Origin: an uncultured Bacilli bacterium
GTDB lineage: Bacteria; Bacillota_I; Bacilli_A; RF39; UBA660
NCBI GenBank assembly: GCA_944359075.1
Contig: CALVSR010000005.1
Coordinates: 1 to 40,292, forward strand
DNA length: 40,292 bases
Direction: 5' to 3'
Shown: piece after piece, positions 24,109 through 34,594 of the stretch
How the letters are laid out: the number at the start of each line of letters is the position of its first letter
Position numbering within the stretch: the stretch's first letter is position 1
Notes under the pieces: model-generated
What the model was told of the DNA's origin: nothing
Database searches by the model: none
The model's input: the letters and a program-made list of their open reading frames with translations, nothing else
Program-made: the position numbers and the translations under genes

Positions 24109-24474
24109 TTATTTCTTTTTATTTGCGATTGTTTTTGGTTTACCTTTACGAGTACGTGCATTACGATTTGTTCTTTGTCCTCTTACTGGTAAACCTTTTT
24201 TATGACGAGTTCCTTGATATGAATTAATTTCCATTTTAGTCTTGATGTTCATATTTACTTCACGACGAAGATCTCCTTCTGTTAGGTATTTATTTACTTC
24301 ATCACGAAGTTTTGTTAGTTCATCTTGATCTAAATCTTTCGCTTTTTTGGTTGGATCCACTTTGGCATCTTTACAAATAGTAAGAGCTAGTTTTCTTCCA
24401 ATTCCATAAATAGCTGTTAATGCAATCGATACATGCTTGTCATTTGGTAAATCAATTCCTTTAATACGTGCCAT
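24109..24474 (-). CDS. rpsM: 30S ribosomal protein S13
   Basis: A 121-aa S13 with [19 protein letters not shown] at the N-terminus, the [27 protein letters not shown] block and a basic C-terminal tail that contacts tRNA. AGGAGGTG precedes it. Standard length and place after rpmJ. Confidence 0.97.
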   Translation of the reverse strand: MARIKGIDLPNDKHVSIALTAIYGIGRKLALTICKDAKVDPTKKAKDLDQDELTKLRDEVNKYLTEGDLRREVNMNIKTKMEINSYQGTRHKKGLPVRGQRTNRNARTRKGKPKTIANKKK

Positions 24475-24492
24475 AAATACACCTCCTATTTA

Positions 24493-24606
24493 TTATCCTT
24501 GTTTTTGTTTGTGTTTTGGATTTTCACAAATAACCATAACTTTTCCTTTACGTCTGATGATTCTACATTTAGCACACATTTTCTTTACTGATGGTTTTAC
24601 TTTCAT
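24493..24606 (-). CDS. rpmJ: 50S ribosomal protein L36
   Basis: A 37-aa L36 in the gap between infA and rpsM. It starts [14 protein letters not shown] and carries the zinc set Cys11, Cys14, Cys27 and His32, so it is the zinc-binding form. AGGAGGGAATAATA precedes the ATG. Length and order (infA-rpmJ-rpsM) are standard. Confidence 0.95.
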   Translation of the reverse strand: MKVKPSVKKMCAKCRIIRRKGKVMVICENPKHKQKQG

Positions 24607-24618
24607 TATTATTCCCTC

Positions 24619-24837
24619 CTACTTTCTATAGGTTATTCTCCCATGTTTTAAGTCATAAGGCGATAATTCTATGGTTACGGTATCACCTGGTAAAATGCGA
24701 ATGTAATTCATTCGGATTTTACCAGAAACATGGGCTTCTACAATGTGACCATTCTCAAGTTCTACTTTAAATTTTCCGCCTGGAATGATTTCTAAAACTT
24801 TGCCTTCAACTTCAATAATATCATCTTTTTTAGCCAT
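24619..24837 (-). CDS. infA: Translation initiation factor IF-1
   Basis: A 72-aa IF-1 of standard length: a single S1-type OB fold with [22 protein letters not shown] and [14 protein letters not shown]. It binds the 30S A site during initiation. GGGAGTGTGAT precedes the ATG. It directly follows adk; the map gene often found between them is absent. Confidence 0.96.
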   Translation of the reverse strand: MAKKDDIIEVEGKVLEIIPGGKFKVELENGHIVEAHVSGKIRMNYIRILPGDTVTIELSPYDLKHGRITYRK

Positions 24838-24852
24838 TTTATCACACTCCCG

Positions 24853-25524
24853 TTAATTTTTATAATCAGTTTGACTATCTTTTTTTAGGATTAATTCAAT
24901 TTGTTTAAATGTTTCTTCTTTACTAATACTACTATCAATTTCATAAAGAACCCCTTGATTTTGATAATACTGTATCAATGGTTTGGTTTGAGTTTCATAT
25001 TCCTGATAGCGAATTTGAAAAGTTTTTTCATTGTCATCTTTACGTGCTATCAAAGGATTTCCACATTTATCGCAAATGGAATCTACTTTTGGTTTCAACG
25101 GGTCAATACCCACATTGTAGATTGCTCCGCAACTTTTACATAATCTTCGACCAACTATTCTATTCAACAAAATTTCTTTTTCTACATTTAGAAGAAAAAC
25201 ATAATCTATTTTTTGACTTTTCTTTTCTAAAATTTTATCTAATGTTTTTGCTTGATAGATATTTCTAGGAAAGCCATCTAATAATAGATTAAAATTGGTT
25301 GTTTGGTCTAAATAACGATTTAATACCTCTAATACAATATCATCGCTTACTAGATTACCGCTTTCCATGATTTGTTTTAACTCTCGTCCAAATGCACTTT
25401 CTTCCTGAGATGCTTTTCTTAATAAGTCACCCGTTGAAATGTGATTTAGATTATATGTGTTCATTAATATCTCGGCTTGAGTTCCTTTGCCCGCAGCTGG
25501 TGGAGCAAGTAAAATGATATTCAT
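24853..25524 (-). CDS. adk: Adenylate kinase
   Basis: A 223-aa enzyme for ATP + AMP = 2 ADP. It has the P-loop APPAAGKGTQ (residues 7-16), GDLLRKA, the DGFPRN motif and a zinc-type LID with two Cys pairs (CKSCG and CDKCG, about 129-156), as common in Gram-positives. The ATG shares a base with the secY stop (TAATG), so the genes are coupled. Confidence 0.96.
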   Translation of the reverse strand: MNIILLAPPAAGKGTQAEILMNTYNLNHISTGDLLRKASQEESAFGRELKQIMESGNLVSDDIVLEVLNRYLDQTTNFNLLLDGFPRNIYQAKTLDKILEKKSQKIDYVFLLNVEKEILLNRIVGRRLCKSCGAIYNVGIDPLKPKVDSICDKCGNPLIARKDDNEKTFQIRYQEYETQTKPLIQYYQNQGVLYEIDSSISKEETFKQIELILKKDSQTDYKN

Positions 25525-26804
25525 TATCTTCTCCTATAGCTTTTTTTGTAACTACGAGTTACTAAGCTTCCTTCTAACTGTTTATAAGTTTCTAATGCTA
25601 CTCCTACTACAATTAAAAGTCCTGTTCCTCCAATGGTTACTTGGCTAGATAGACTTACCTTATCAGATAAATTTACCAAAGCTGTAAATAAAATTGGAAT
25701 ACCAGCAATGATAATTAAGAATATAGAACCTACTACAGTTAATCTTGATAATACTTTGGATACATAATTTTCTGTTTCTTTTCCTGGTCTTACTGCTGGA
25801 ATAAATCCACCATTTTGCTGTAAATTCTTAGCTAATTCTTCTGGTTTAATTTGAATAAAGGTATAAAAATATCCAAAGAAGAAAATTAAGAATACATAGA
25901 TTAAGAATCCAATAGGTGTTGAATAACTTAGATAGTTATTACAGAAATTTATAAATCCAGCATTACCAGTAAATTGAGCAATGGTTGATGGAATCATCAA
26001 AAAGCTCGAAGCAAAAATTACTGGTACAACTCCCGCAGAGTTGATTTTAATTGGCATATAAGACTGTCCTGATCCATATGTACTACTAGATTTATTAGCA
26101 TATTGAATAGGAATCTTACGATCTGCTTCTTGTACCCAAATCACACCAATAATAATTAAGAAATATACAATCACGAATACTACGAATAATAAGATACCTA
26201 GCCATAATTCTAAAGAAGAATCCAATACTAGTCCTTGGAAGGCTAGCACAAACATGGTTGGAAGTTCTTTAATAATACCAGCCATGATAATCAAACTCAT
26301 TCCATTACCGATTCCTTTTTTCGTGATTTGATCTCCTAACCATAATGTAAAAGCAGTACCTGCTGTTAATATGGTTGCGATATATAGGTGTTCCATTGCA
26401 CTAGAAGCACTAAAGAACACAAAAGAGAATGCAAATCCTTCAATAAAGGCAAAGATAATTCCCATGTAGCGGGTAATTTGATTAATTTTTTGCCTACCCA
26501 CTGGTCCTTCTTTATTTAATTCGCTGAAATATGGAATAATATCTAACTGTAGTAATTGCATGATAATGGATGCTGTGATGTAAGGCATAACTCCTAATGC
26601 AAAGATTGAGAAGTTTCTTAAACCACCACCACCCATAGCGTTCATTAATTCTAGAAATCCTAGATTGTTTGTTATTTCGTCGGTTCCAGGAACTCTAATT
26701 GAAGTTCCAATTACGAAGATCATTAATGCACCGAGCGTAAATAAAATTCTTTTTCTTAAATCTTTATTTGTAGGTGCAAATAATTGTTTCAAAGTATGAA
26801 ACAC
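25524..26804 (-). CDS. secY: Preprotein translocase subunit SecY
   Basis: A 426-aa, ten-helix channel protein. RKRILFTLGALMIF opens helix 1, the plug-type region follows near residues 55-70, and the PGKETENYVSKVLSRLTVVGS region (about 336-356) is the SecA/ribosome-facing loop with nearby conserved Arg. The start is a GTG at 26804, seven bases after GAGGTGAT at the rplO end; the ATG one base earlier is out of frame. Standard place before adk. Confidence 0.96.
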   Translation of the reverse strand: MFHTLKQLFAPTNKDLRKRILFTLGALMIFVIGTSIRVPGTDEITNNLGFLELMNAMGGGGLRNFSIFALGVMPYITASIIMQLLQLDIIPYFSELNKEGPVGRQKINQITRYMGIIFAFIEGFAFSFVFFSASSAMEHLYIATILTAGTAFTLWLGDQITKKGIGNGMSLIIMAGIIKELPTMFVLAFQGLVLDSSLELWLGILLFVVFVIVYFLIIIGVIWVQEADRKIPIQYANKSSSTYGSGQSYMPIKINSAGVVPVIFASSFLMIPSTIAQFTGNAGFINFCNNYLSYSTPIGFLIYVFLIFFFGYFYTFIQIKPEELAKNLQQNGGFIPAVRPGKETENYVSKVLSRLTVVGSIFLIIIAGIPILFTALVNLSDKVSLSSQVTIGGTGLLIVVGVALETYKQLEGSLVTRSYKKSYRRR

Positions 26805-26805
26805 A

Positions 26806-27249
26806 TTAGATCACCTCAGCTTTACTTCCGCTCTTTTCTATTTTTTCAATTGCACTAGCAGAAAATTTATTAGCTTGAATTGTTAACTTTTTGTCTAAGT
26901 TTCCTTCTCCTAGTACCTTAATGCCATCTAATCCCTTTTTAATTAATCCTACTTCTTTTAATAAAGCAGGAGTCACTACTGTACCATCTTCAAATCCATT
27001 TAAATCACTTAAGTTGATTACTGCATAAACTGTTTTAAATTCTGCATTTGAGAATCCACGTTTTGGTAAGCGTCTATATAAAGGTAATTGTCCACCTTCA
27101 AAGGTTGCTCCTTTACCACCACCACTACGTGCCTTTTGACCTTTTTGTCCTTTTCCACTTGTTTTTCCTAAACCGCTACCTGGTCCACGACCAACTCTTT
27201 TTTTGCTTTGAGTTGCTCCTTCATTTGCTACTAATTCATGTAATTTCAT
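26806..27249 (-). CDS. rplO: 50S ribosomal protein L15
   Basis: A 147-aa L15: the Gly/Lys/Arg-rich N-terminal extension with [17 protein letters not shown] and a C-terminal globular part with [10 protein letters not shown]-like sequence. It starts in a TAATG overlap with rpsE. Usually rpmD (L30) stands between rpsE and rplO; here there is no room for it. Confidence 0.96.
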   Translation of the reverse strand: MKLHELVANEGATQSKKRVGRGPGSGLGKTSGKGQKGQKARSGGGKGATFEGGQLPLYRRLPKRGFSNAEFKTVYAVINLSDLNGFEDGTVVTPALLKEVGLIKKGLDGIKVLGEGNLDKKLTIQANKFSASAIEKIEKSGSKAEVI

Positions 27250-27758
27250 TATCCTAAAATCTCCTCTACTTTTTTTCCTCTAAGTTTTGCAACTTCTTCT
27301 ACTGATTTTACAGATTTTAAAGTATTAATTGTAGCAGTAGCCATGTTTAGTTTTGTACGTGATCCAAGTGATTTAGATAAAATGTCTTTTACTCCAGCAA
27401 GTTCTAATACAGCACGAACAGCTCCTCCAGCAATAACTCCAGTACCGGCTGCAGCTGGTTTTAAGAACACTTTTGCTGCACCATTTACTCCTGTTATTTC
27501 ATGTTGGATTGTACGTCCATCCACTAAAGGTATTTTAACGATATTCTTATTGGCAGCTTGAATTGCCTTTTTAATTGCATCAGGTACTTCGTTTGCTTTT
27601 CCAATTCCTAATCCAACTTGACCTTTTCTATCCCCAACAACAACACAAGCAGAGAATCTTCTTTGACGTCCACCTTTGTTTACTTTAACAACAGATTTTA
27701 CTTCAACTACTAATTCTTCATATTGTTTTTGTTTAGGGTCCATGTTTCTATTTTGCAT
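27249..27758 (-). CDS. rpsE: 30S ribosomal protein S5
   Basis: A 169-aa S5 with [20 protein letters not shown] (about residues 18-37), [20 protein letters not shown] and a C-terminal [12 protein letters not shown]. It takes part in decoding accuracy and helicase activity at the mRNA entry. AGGAGGG precedes the ATG. It overlaps rplO by one base. Confidence 0.97.
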   Translation of the reverse strand: MQNRNMDPKQKQYEELVVEVKSVVKVNKGGRQRRFSACVVVGDRKGQVGLGIGKANEVPDAIKKAIQAANKNIVKIPLVDGRTIQHEITGVNGAAKVFLKPAAAGTGVIAGGAVRAVLELAGVKDILSKSLGSRTKLNMATATINTLKSVKSVEEVAKLRGKKVEEILG

Positions 27759-27772
27759 AAATACCCTCCTTT

Positions 27773-28129
27773 TTAGAATTCTAATCCATTTTCACGTGCA
27801 GCATTAGCTAAAGCTTCTACACGTCCGTGATAAAGGTAACCACCTCTATCGAATACTACTTTAGTAATTTTAGCTTTCTTAGCAGCTTCAGCGATTGCTT
27901 TTCCAACTTCTGTTGCAGCCTCGATATTTCCACCATTTTTAAGTTTTAAACTTAAAGAGGAAGCACTTGCTAAAGTAACACCATTTTCATCATCAATAAT
28001 TTGACAACTAATATTTTTATTTGATCTAAATACGCATAATCTAGGCACTTCAGAAGTTCCTGAGATTTTATCACGAACTCTTCTATGTCTCATTAAACGC
28101 ATTTGATTACGAGATACTTTATTAATCAT
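27773..28129 (-). CDS. rplR: 50S ribosomal protein L18
   Basis: A 118-aa L18 with [23 protein letters not shown]-type N-terminal region and the C-terminal [20 protein letters not shown]. It binds 5S rRNA. The ATG at 28129 (MINKVSRNQ) is chosen because GGGAG lies at a normal distance; an ATG at 28138 would overlap that site. Confidence 0.95.
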   Translation of the reverse strand: MINKVSRNQMRLMRHRRVRDKISGTSEVPRLCVFRSNKNISCQIIDDENGVTLASASSLSLKLKNGGNIEAATEVGKAIAEAAKKAKITKVVFDRGGYLYHGRVEALANAARENGLEF

Positions 28130-28155
28130 AAGTAACATCTCCCTTCTACATGCTT

Positions 28156-28692
28156 TTAAGCAGCTTTCTTCCCTTCTTTACGACGAACATATTCATCTTT
28201 ATAACGAATTCCTTTTCCCTTATATGGTTCAGGTTCTCTTACACTTCTGATTTCAGCTGCAAATTTACCAACTAAAACTTTATCAATTCCGCTTACTGTA
28301 ATCTCAGTATTAGAAACTTGTTCTACTTTCAATCCAGCTGGAACTGATAATTCTACTGGATGAGAATATCCAGCGTTAATTACTAATGTATTTCCTTTCA
28401 CATTGAAACGGTAACCTACACCAATAATTTCTAATCCTTTTTGGAAACCATTTGTAACTCCATTAATCATATTTTGGATGTTAGCATTGGTTGTTCCATG
28501 CATTGCTTTTGTAGCTTTTTCATCATTAGGGCGAGTAACTGTTAATGTATTTTCTTCTAGATTTACTTCGATTCCTTTTACTAGTTCTAATGATACTTCT
28601 CCTTTTGGTCCTTTTACTGTAACAACATTATTTTCGTTTGTTATGGTAACACCAGCAGGTACTACAATTTTTCTATTACCAATACGGCTCAT
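28156..28692 (-). CDS. rplF: 50S ribosomal protein L6
   Basis: A 178-aa L6 with [14 protein letters not shown], the two repeated domains and the C-terminal [19 protein letters not shown] signature. It lies at the factor-binding site near the sarcin-ricin loop. AAGGAGGTG precedes the ATG. Standard place and length. Confidence 0.97.
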   Translation of the reverse strand: MSRIGNRKIVVPAGVTITNENNVVTVKGPKGEVSLELVKGIEVNLEENTLTVTRPNDEKATKAMHGTTNANIQNMINGVTNGFQKGLEIIGVGYRFNVKGNTLVINAGYSHPVELSVPAGLKVEQVSNTEITVSGIDKVLVGKFAAEIRSVREPEPYKGKGIRYKDEYVRRKEGKKAA

Positions 28693-28718
28693 ACTTGCAC
28701 CTCCTTATATAATGTTTT

Positions 28719-29120
28719 TTACCAAATATAAGCTAAAACTTCTCCACCTAAACCTTGTTTTCTTGCATCTTTATCTGTCATAATTCCTTTTGAAGTTGAA
28801 ATAATAGCGATTCCTAATCCGTTTAATACTTTAGGAACTTCATCCGCTTTCGCATAAACTCTAAGTCCTGGTTTAGAAATTCTTTTAAGTCCAGTGATAA
28901 CTCTTTCCTTTTTTTGTCCATATTTTAAAGTGATTAAAATCATGCCTTGAGCAGTCTCTTCTAACACTTTGTAATCTTTAATAAATCCTTCTTCTTTTAA
29001 AATTCTAGCTAATTCTAATTTTAGTTTAGAAGCAGGTACTTTAACTTCCGTATAACGCATACTATTTGCATTACGAATGCGAGTTAGCATGTCTGCGATT
29101 GTATCTGTAACTACAGCCAT
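28719..29120 (-). CDS. rpsH: 30S ribosomal protein S8
   Basis: A 133-aa S8 with [15 protein letters not shown] at the start and the C-terminal [20 protein letters not shown] block that binds 16S rRNA helix 21. In many bacteria S8 also represses its own spc mRNA; no matching leader was looked for in detail. AGGAGGA precedes the ATG. Confidence 0.97.
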   Translation of the reverse strand: MAVVTDTIADMLTRIRNANSMRYTEVKVPASKLKLELARILKEEGFIKDYKVLEETAQGMILITLKYGQKKERVITGLKRISKPGLRVYAKADEVPKVLNGLGIAIISTSKGIMTDKDARKQGLGGEVLAYIW

Positions 29121-29142
29121 AATAAATCCTCCTTCCTAGGTC

Positions 29143-29328
29143 CTACCAGCTTGATTTCTTAACACCTGGTATTTGTCCTTTACTTGCTAATTCTCTAAAA
29201 CAAATACGGCAAATTCCAAATTTACTCATTACTGCATGAGGTCTTCCACATCTTTCACAACGAGTATATTCGCGAACTTTAAATTTTTGTTTACGATTAG
29301 CTTTAACGATCATACTTTTCTTTGCCAT
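29143..29328 (-). CDS. rpsZ: 30S ribosomal protein S14, zinc-binding type Z
   Basis: A 61-aa short S14 with CERCG and CRICF Cys pairs (about residues 24-27 and 40-43), the zinc form typical of Gram-positives. AGGAGGATATT precedes the ATG. Standard place between rplE and rpsH. Confidence 0.97.
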   Translation of the reverse strand: MAKKSMIVKANRKQKFKVREYTRCERCGRPHAVMSKFGICRICFRELASKGQIPGVKKSSW

Positions 29329-29340
29329 AATATCCTCCTA

Positions 29341-29880
29341 TTACTTTCTAAAAGGAATTCCAAGTTCATTTAATAAGTCAAAAGCTTCTTCATTAGATTT
29401 TGCAGTTGTAACGAACACGATATCCATACCACGAACTTTTACAACATTATCATAATCGATTTCTGAGAAGATTAATTGTTCTTTAATTCCTAATGTATAA
29501 TTTCCTCTACCATCAAATGCTTTTGGAGAAACACCTCTAAAATCACGTACACGAGGAAGTGCAATAGAAACCAATTTATCCATAAAGTTATACATATTTT
29601 CACCACGTAATGTTACTTTACATCCAATGGATTGACCTTCTCTTACTTTAAATCCAGCAATTGATTTTCTAGCTTTCGTAATGACTGGTTTTTGTCCTGA
29701 AATTACTTCTAGATCTTTTACTGCTGCTTCTAATAATTTAGAGTTTGAGGTAGCATCCCCTACACCCATATTAATTACGATTTTTTCTAATTTTGGAACT
29801 TGCATGATTGACTTATAACCATGTTTTTCTTTTAAGCTTGGAACTACTTCATTAAGATATTTTTCTTTTAGGCGGTTCAT
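29341..29880 (-). CDS. rplE: 50S ribosomal protein L5
   Basis: A 179-aa L5 with [31 protein letters not shown] and the [19 protein letters not shown] segment. It binds 5S rRNA and contacts P-site tRNA. AAGGAGGG precedes the ATG. Confidence 0.97.
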   Translation of the reverse strand: MNRLKEKYLNEVVPSLKEKHGYKSIMQVPKLEKIVINMGVGDATSNSKLLEAAVKDLEVISGQKPVITKARKSIAGFKVREGQSIGCKVTLRGENMYNFMDKLVSIALPRVRDFRGVSPKAFDGRGNYTLGIKEQLIFSEIDYDNVVKVRGMDIVFVTTAKSNEEAFDLLNELGIPFRK

Positions 29881-29898
29881 ATATTACCCTCCTTCCAA

Positions 29899-30210
29899 CT
29901 AATCAATCTTTTCGTTTGATTTTTTAGAAATTCTTATTTTTTTATTTGTTTTTTCATCTATTGTGTAACCGATTCTAGTAGGCTTTTTTGTTTTAGGATC
30001 GATTAACATTACATTAGAAGCATGAATTGGTGCTTCTACTTCAAGGATTCCACCAGTTTCTTGGCCATTTCCTTTTTTATGTTTTTTCACAATATTAGCA
30101 CCTTCTACGATGACTTTGTTTTCTTTGCTTAAAACTTTAATAATCTTTCCTTCTTTATCTTTACTAGATCCGGCTATTACTCTTACTTTGTCTCCAACTT
30201 TAAGTTTCAT
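29899..30210 (-). CDS. rplX: 50S ribosomal protein L24
   Basis: A 103-aa L24 beginning with the KOW motif region KVGDKVRVIAGSSKDKEGKI and ending in a basic tail. It starts 50S assembly at the 23S 5' end. AAAGGAGGA precedes the ATG. Standard place between rplN and rplE. Confidence 0.97.
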   Translation of the reverse strand: MKLKVGDKVRVIAGSSKDKEGKIIKVLSKENKVIVEGANIVKKHKKGNGQETGGILEVEAPIHASNVMLIDPKTKKPTRIGYTIDEKTNKKIRISKKSNEKID

Positions 30211-30221
30211 AATATCCTCCT

Positions 30222-30590
30222 TTATAGCACTTCTTTAGCTAAAGATACTATTTTCATGAAATCTTTGTCACGTAATTCACGTGCTACTGGTCCGAAGATA
30301 CGAGTTCCAACCGGACTCTTATCATCTTTTATGATTACGCAAGCATTATCATCAAATTTAATATAGCTTCCATCTTCACGACGAAGACCTTGCTTACTTC
30401 TAACGATAACTGCTTTCACAACTTTTCCTTTTTTTACAGTTCCATTAGGTGTGGCATCTTTGATTGTACCAACAACTATGTCACCGATATTACCAGTTTT
30501 TACTTTGCTTCCACCAAGTACTCTAATTACTAATAAGCTTTTTGCACCTGAGTTGTCAGCAACTTTTAAACGGCTTTCTTGTTGTAACAT
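30222..30590 (-). CDS. rplN: 50S ribosomal protein L14
   Basis: A 122-aa L14 with [20 protein letters not shown] and the central [14 protein letters not shown]-type loop, ending [12 protein letters not shown]. It bridges to the 30S subunit. GAAGGAGGAAT precedes the ATG. Standard length. Confidence 0.97.
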   Translation of the reverse strand: MLQQESRLKVADNSGAKSLLVIRVLGGSKVKTGNIGDIVVGTIKDATPNGTVKKGKVVKAVIVRSKQGLRREDGSYIKFDDNACVIIKDDKSPVGTRIFGPVARELRDKDFMKIVSLAKEVL

Positions 30591-30615
30591 AAATTATTCC
30601 TCCTTCACCTAAGAG

Positions 30616-30873
30616 TTATAAAATAACTGCTTCTTTTACGATTTCAGCTAAATAGAAGTGTTTTGTCTTAGAAATTGGTTTGCATTCTACGATTCTAACA
30701 GTATCTCCTACTTTTGCTTTGTTTGATTCATCATGTGCTGCATATTTTTTTGAATATTTTACTCTTTTTCCATATTTTGGATGTTTTTTATAAGTCTCTA
30801 CTCTAACAGTAATCGTTTTGTTGTTACAAGCACTAACTACTGTACCAACCAATTCTTTTTTTACTTTTTCCAT
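30616..30873 (-). CDS. rpsQ: 30S ribosomal protein S17
   Basis: An 85-aa S17, an OB-fold 16S binder, with [20 protein letters not shown] and [19 protein letters not shown]. The GGGGAGG ribosome site lies inside the 3' end of rpmC, two bases upstream. Confidence 0.97.
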   Translation of the reverse strand: MEKVKKELVGTVVSACNNKTITVRVETYKKHPKYGKRVKYSKKYAAHDESNKAKVGDTVRIVECKPISKTKHFYLAEIVKEAVIL

Positions 30874-30875
30874 TT

Positions 30876-31079
30876 TTACTTAACCTCCCCAGCAAGTTCA
30901 CGCTCACGAAGTACTGTTTTACATCTAGCTACATCGTGTCTTAACTCTCTAATTCTTGAAGGTTTTTCTAAGTTTCCGGTTGCTTGTTGAAAACGTAGAT
31001 TGAATAGTTCTTCTTTGCTTTCTTTGATCTTAGCAACAATTTGTTCAGTGGTTAGTTCTCTAATTTCTTTAACCTTCAT
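30876..31079 (-). CDS. rpmC: 50S ribosomal protein L29
   Basis: A 67-aa two-helix L29 with [20 protein letters not shown]. It sits at the tunnel exit and helps dock SRP and trigger factor. Its start overlaps the rplP stop by 11 bases, indicating coupling; GGTGGTGAGAT serves as ribosome site. Confidence 0.96.
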   Translation of the reverse strand: MKVKEIRELTTEQIVAKIKESKEELFNLRFQQATGNLEKPSRIRELRHDVARCKTVLRERELAGEVK

Positions 31080-31500
31080 TTATCTCACCACCATCTTCTT
31101 TTTTTACGAATTTTGTTTGAATTGGTAATTTGTGAGAAGCAAGTCTTAATGCCTCACGTGCTACTTCTTCACTAACACCAGAAATTTCAAACATAATTTT
31201 TCCTTCTTTTACTACTGCTACCCAAGCTTCAACGTTACCTTTACCTTTACCTTGACGAGTACCAATAGGTTTCTTTGTTAAAGGCATATGTGGGAAAATA
31301 TTGATCCATACTTTTCCACCACGCTTCATATAACGAGTCATCGCTATACGAGCTGCTTCAATTTGATTAGAAGTAATCCATGCACCTTCTTTAGCCATAA
31401 GTCCATACTCACCATTTGTTAGAGTTGTATTTCCTTTAGCATGACCTTCGTAAGGTAATCTATGAACACGACGATATTTTGTTCTTGATGGGATTAACAT
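31069..31500 (-). CDS. rplP: 50S ribosomal protein L16
   Basis: A 143-aa L16 with the start [34 protein letters not shown] and [17 protein letters not shown]. It shapes the A site of the peptidyl transferase centre. GGAGGTAATTAATT precedes the ATG, two bases after the rpsC stop. Confidence 0.97.
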   Translation of the reverse strand: MLIPSRTKYRRVHRLPYEGHAKGNTTLTNGEYGLMAKEGAWITSNQIEAARIAMTRYMKRGGKVWINIFPHMPLTKKPIGTRQGKGKGNVEAWVAVVKEGKIMFEISGVSEEVAREALRLASHKLPIQTKFVKKEDGGEINEG

Positions 31501-31502
31501 AA

Positions 31503-32156
31503 TTAATTACCTCCTTTAGTCTTTTTAGAAGGAAGGATTTCTCCTTTATATATCCATACTTTAACACCAATTTTACCGAATGTTGTATCTGCTTCACTTG
31601 TAGCATAGTCAACATCAGCTCTTAAAGTATGAAGAGGAATTGTTCCTTCTGTATATCCTTCACTACGAGCCATATCAGCTCCACCTAGACGTCCAGATAC
31701 TAAAGTCTTAATACCTTTAGCACCAGATTTCATAGCGTTACGGATAGCTCTTTTTTGTGCCATTCTAAATGATGCACGATTTTCGATTTGAGATGCGATA
31801 GAATCTGCTACAATTTGTGCATTCATATCAGGCTTTTTGATATCTACAATAGAAATTTGAATATCTTCATTTACTAATTTAGATAAATCTTTTTTCATTG
31901 CTTCGATTTGTTCACCACCACGACCGATGATTACACCAGGTTTTGATGTATGAACAATAACTTCTGTTCTCTTAGAATTTCTTTCAATTTGAACTTTACT
32001 AATTCCGTTTGCTTTTTGGATTTTTTCAAAATAGTTACGAATTTTTACATCGTTAGCTAAATACTTAGAAAAGTCTTTTTTACTAGCATACCATTTTGAG
32101 TCCCAATCTTTATTAATTCCAAGCCTTAGTCCATTAGGATTTACCTTTTGTCCCAT
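31503..32156 (-). CDS. rpsC: 30S ribosomal protein S3
   Basis: A 217-aa S3: [20 protein letters not shown] start, KH domain with the VIIGRGG loop, and the C-terminal [21 protein letters not shown] block. It forms the mRNA entry. The start is the ATG at 32156, preceded by AGGAGGT; a start at 32192 would overlap rplV and add non-S3 residues. Confidence 0.97.
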   Translation of the reverse strand: MGQKVNPNGLRLGINKDWDSKWYASKKDFSKYLANDVKIRNYFEKIQKANGISKVQIERNSKRTEVIVHTSKPGVIIGRGGEQIEAMKKDLSKLVNEDIQISIVDIKKPDMNAQIVADSIASQIENRASFRMAQKRAIRNAMKSGAKGIKTLVSGRLGGADMARSEGYTEGTIPLHTLRADVDYATSEADTTFGKIGVKVWIYKGEILPSKKTKGGN

Positions 32157-32175
32157 TTCTTCTGACCTCCTCCTA

Positions 32176-32508
32176 CTACTTAGTTGCCACAACGATTACG
32201 ATGTGACTTGTTCTTTTATCGTTATGTCCAATGTGACTACGTGAGTCAAACATATGTCTTTTCATCACTGGACCAGCATCTACTCTAGCTTCACTCACAA
32301 ATAACTCTTCTTGTTTTGCACCGTTATTATTCACAGCATTTGCGATTGCAGATTCAAGAACTTTCTTTGTAAGACGAGCAGGCTTCTTATTCATATTGTT
32401 TAAGATGTTTAGCGCATCATTCACATTTTTATCACGAATTAAATCTACTACTAAACGAGCTTTAATAGGTGATACTCTAAGAGTTTTTGCGATTGCTCTT
32501 GCTTCCAT
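32176..32508 (-). CDS. rplV: 50S ribosomal protein L22
   Basis: A 110-aa L22 with [20 protein letters not shown] and the hairpin loop [15 protein letters not shown] that lines the peptide exit tunnel (site of macrolide-resistance changes). AGGAGAAAAAT precedes the ATG. Standard order. Confidence 0.97.
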   Translation of the reverse strand: MEARAIAKTLRVSPIKARLVVDLIRDKNVNDALNILNNMNKKPARLTKKVLESAIANAVNNNGAKQEELFVSEARVDAGPVMKRHMFDSRSHIGHNDKRTSHIVIVVATK

Positions 32509-32527
32509 ATTTTTCTCCTCCTAGTCA

Positions 32528-32797
32528 CTATTTTTTCTTATTGTCGCCGTGTCCACCAAACTTACGAGTTTGTGAAAATTCTCCAAGTTTGTGTCCTACC
32601 ATATCTTCAGTAACATATACTGGAATAAATTCTTTTCCGTTATGTACTGCAAATGTATGTCCAATAAATGCAGGATAGATTGTTGAACGGCGTGACCATG
32701 TTTTAATGACTTCTTTTTTTCCAGTTTCATTTAACTTTTCAACCTTAGCTAGTAATCTTTCGAATACATAAGGCTTTTTCTTTGCACTTCTTGCCAT
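32528..32797 (-). CDS. rpsS: 30S ribosomal protein S19
   Basis: An 89-aa S19 with [23 protein letters not shown] and [16 protein letters not shown]. It lies in the 30S head. AGGAGGAGATTATT precedes the ATG. Standard place between rplB and rplV. Confidence 0.97.
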   Translation of the reverse strand: MARSAKKKPYVFERLLAKVEKLNETGKKEVIKTWSRRSTIYPAFIGHTFAVHNGKEFIPVYVTEDMVGHKLGEFSQTRKFGGHGDNKKK

Positions 32798-32811
32798 AAT
32801 AATCTCCTCCT

Positions 32812-33642
32812 TTACTTACTATTACGACGACGTACGATAAATTTATCAGACGCTTTGTTCTTTCTTGTCTTATATCCAAGTGCTGGTTTACCCCAAGGAG
32901 TAACTGGTCCTTTACGACCGATTGGTGCACGACCTTCTCCACCACCATGTGGGTGATCATTAGGGTTCATAACAGATCCACGAACAGTTGGGCGAATTCC
33001 TAAATGACGAGTACGTCCAGCTTTTCCTAATCTTACTAGATTTTGATCTTCATTACCAACTTCACCAATAGTAGCATAACAAGTTCCTAAAATTAATCTT
33101 TGTTCACCACTAGAAAGTCTAACCATTACATAATTTCCTTCACGTCCAAGGATTTGAGCACTTGCTCCAGCACTACGTGCTAATTCTCCACCTTTTCCTG
33201 GACGAAGTTCGATATTATGAATCATAGTACCAACTGGAATATTCATAATAGGAAGTGCATTTCCTACTTTGATATCCACATTTTCCCCTGATACAATAAC
33301 ATCTCCTACACTAAGTTTCTTTGGAGCGATGATATATCTCTTTTCACCATCGTTATAATTAATTAAGGCAATATTTGCCGTTCTATTTGGGTCGTATTCA
33401 ATACTAGCAACTTTACCAGGAATATCATATTTATTACGTTTGAAATCAATGATACGGTATTTTCTTTTTGCTCCGCCACCTTGATGTCTTACCGTAATTC
33501 TTCCTTGGTTGTTACGACCACCGTTTTTCTTTAAGCTTACTACTAGACTTTTCTCAGGAGTACTTTTGGTAATTTCTTCGTTTACTAAAGTACTTCTTTT
33601 TCTTTGTCCAGGAGTATTAGGCTTATAGTTTCTTACTGACAT
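32812..33642 (-). CDS. rplB: 50S ribosomal protein L2
   Basis: A 276-aa L2 with [16 protein letters not shown], the [17 protein letters not shown] stretch and the C-terminal [19 protein letters not shown] containing the conserved His near the peptidyl transferase centre. AGGAGGGTT precedes the ATG. Standard length. Confidence 0.98.
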   Translation of the reverse strand: MSVRNYKPNTPGQRKRSTLVNEEITKSTPEKSLVVSLKKNGGRNNQGRITVRHQGGGAKRKYRIIDFKRNKYDIPGKVASIEYDPNRTANIALINYNDGEKRYIIAPKKLSVGDVIVSGENVDIKVGNALPIMNIPVGTMIHNIELRPGKGGELARSAGASAQILGREGNYVMVRLSSGEQRLILGTCYATIGEVGNEDQNLVRLGKAGRTRHLGIRPTVRGSVMNPNDHPHGGGEGRAPIGRKGPVTPWGKPALGYKTRKNKASDKFIVRRRNSK

Positions 33643-33656
33643 GAGTAACCCTCCTT

Positions 33657-33941
33657 TTAATTAAGTTCAATTGTTTGACCTTCCGCTAGTGTTACAATTG
33701 CTTTCTTGCTGCGATTTGTAAGTCCAGCATAACGTCCAACTCTTCTTTTCTTTGGTTTTACGTTTAGTGTACGAATTTCTTGTACTTTTACGTTAAATAT
33801 TTTTTCGATTGCTTGTTTAATTTCTGTTTTATTTGCTTTAGGATCTACTTTAAAAACATATTGTCCTTTATTTTGTCCTAAAGAAGCTGATTTTTCAGTA
33901 ACTACTGGCGCTTTTATGATTTCTAAATATTTTGTATTCAT
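33657..33941 (-). CDS. rplW: 50S ribosomal protein L23
   Basis: A 94-aa L23 with [18 protein letters not shown] and [16 protein letters not shown], ending in a strand. It is the tunnel-exit docking site for trigger factor and SRP. The start overlaps the rplD stop (TAATG) with GGAGGTG upstream. Confidence 0.97.
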   Translation of the reverse strand: MNTKYLEIIKAPVVTEKSASLGQNKGQYVFKVDPKANKTEIKQAIEKIFNVKVQEIRTLNVKPKKRRVGRYAGLTNRSKKAIVTLAEGQTIELN

Positions 33942-34537
33942 TATTTAAGCACCTCCTCAATTGCCTCTAATCCTTCTTTTGTAGTTAAGACAACATCTGC
34001 ATAACTTAAATCTAATACATTCAGTTCTGTTGGTTCTAATAACGCAATATTTCTTAAGTTACGAGATGCAAGGATTAGGTTTTCTTCTAATTCTTTTACA
34101 ACGATTAATACTTTTTTATCAGCAAGTTCTAATGTATTAAGCATAGTAATCATTTCTTTAGTTTTTGGTGTAGCGATAGCTAAAGAATCTACTACTACTA
34201 ATTGTTTGTTGTTGTATACATTTAAGAATGCTGTTTGTAAAGCTAATCTTCTTTCTTTTCTGTTTTGTTTCTTTGAGTAATCTCTTGGAACTGGAGTACC
34301 ATATCTTCCTCCACCTACCCATTGAACCGCACGGATAGATCCTTGGCGAGCATGTCCTGTTCCTTTTTGACGCCATGGTTTTCTTCCACCACCGCTTACT
34401 TCACTACGATTTTTTGTTGAGTGAGTTCCTTGTCTTAATGATGCTCTTTGTAAAATGATGGCATCATATAAAACTTTGTCATTTGGTTCTATATTTAGTA
34501 AATCTTTATTTAACTTAATGTCCTTTAATTTTTCCAT
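33941..34537 (-). CDS. rplD: 50S ribosomal protein L4
   Basis: A 198-aa L4, slightly shorter than the common 205-207 aa. The tunnel-lining loop with RGGRKPWRQKGTGHARQGS-type sequence (about residues 50-70) is present, then the FLNVYNNK and VLTTKEGLEAIEEVL segments. In some bacteria L4 represses the S10 operon; whether it acts on the rpsJ leader here is unknown. AAGGAGGAATTAAAG precedes the ATG. Confidence 0.97.
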   Translation of the reverse strand: MEKLKDIKLNKDLLNIEPNDKVLYDAIILQRASLRQGTHSTKNRSEVSGGGRKPWRQKGTGHARQGSIRAVQWVGGGRYGTPVPRDYSKKQNRKERRLALQTAFLNVYNNKQLVVVDSLAIATPKTKEMITMLNTLELADKKVLIVVKELEENLILASRNLRNIALLEPTELNVLDLSYADVVLTTKEGLEAIEEVLK

Positions 34538-34594
34538 CTTTAATTCCTCCTTTCACTACAATTTTAAATTTTATGATTATTTAACCTGCAGTGA

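Noticed and set aside
24017-25268. Several plus-strand open frames across rpsM, infA and adk
   Set aside because: All lie antisense to well-conserved genes and have Phe/Leu-rich mirror composition.
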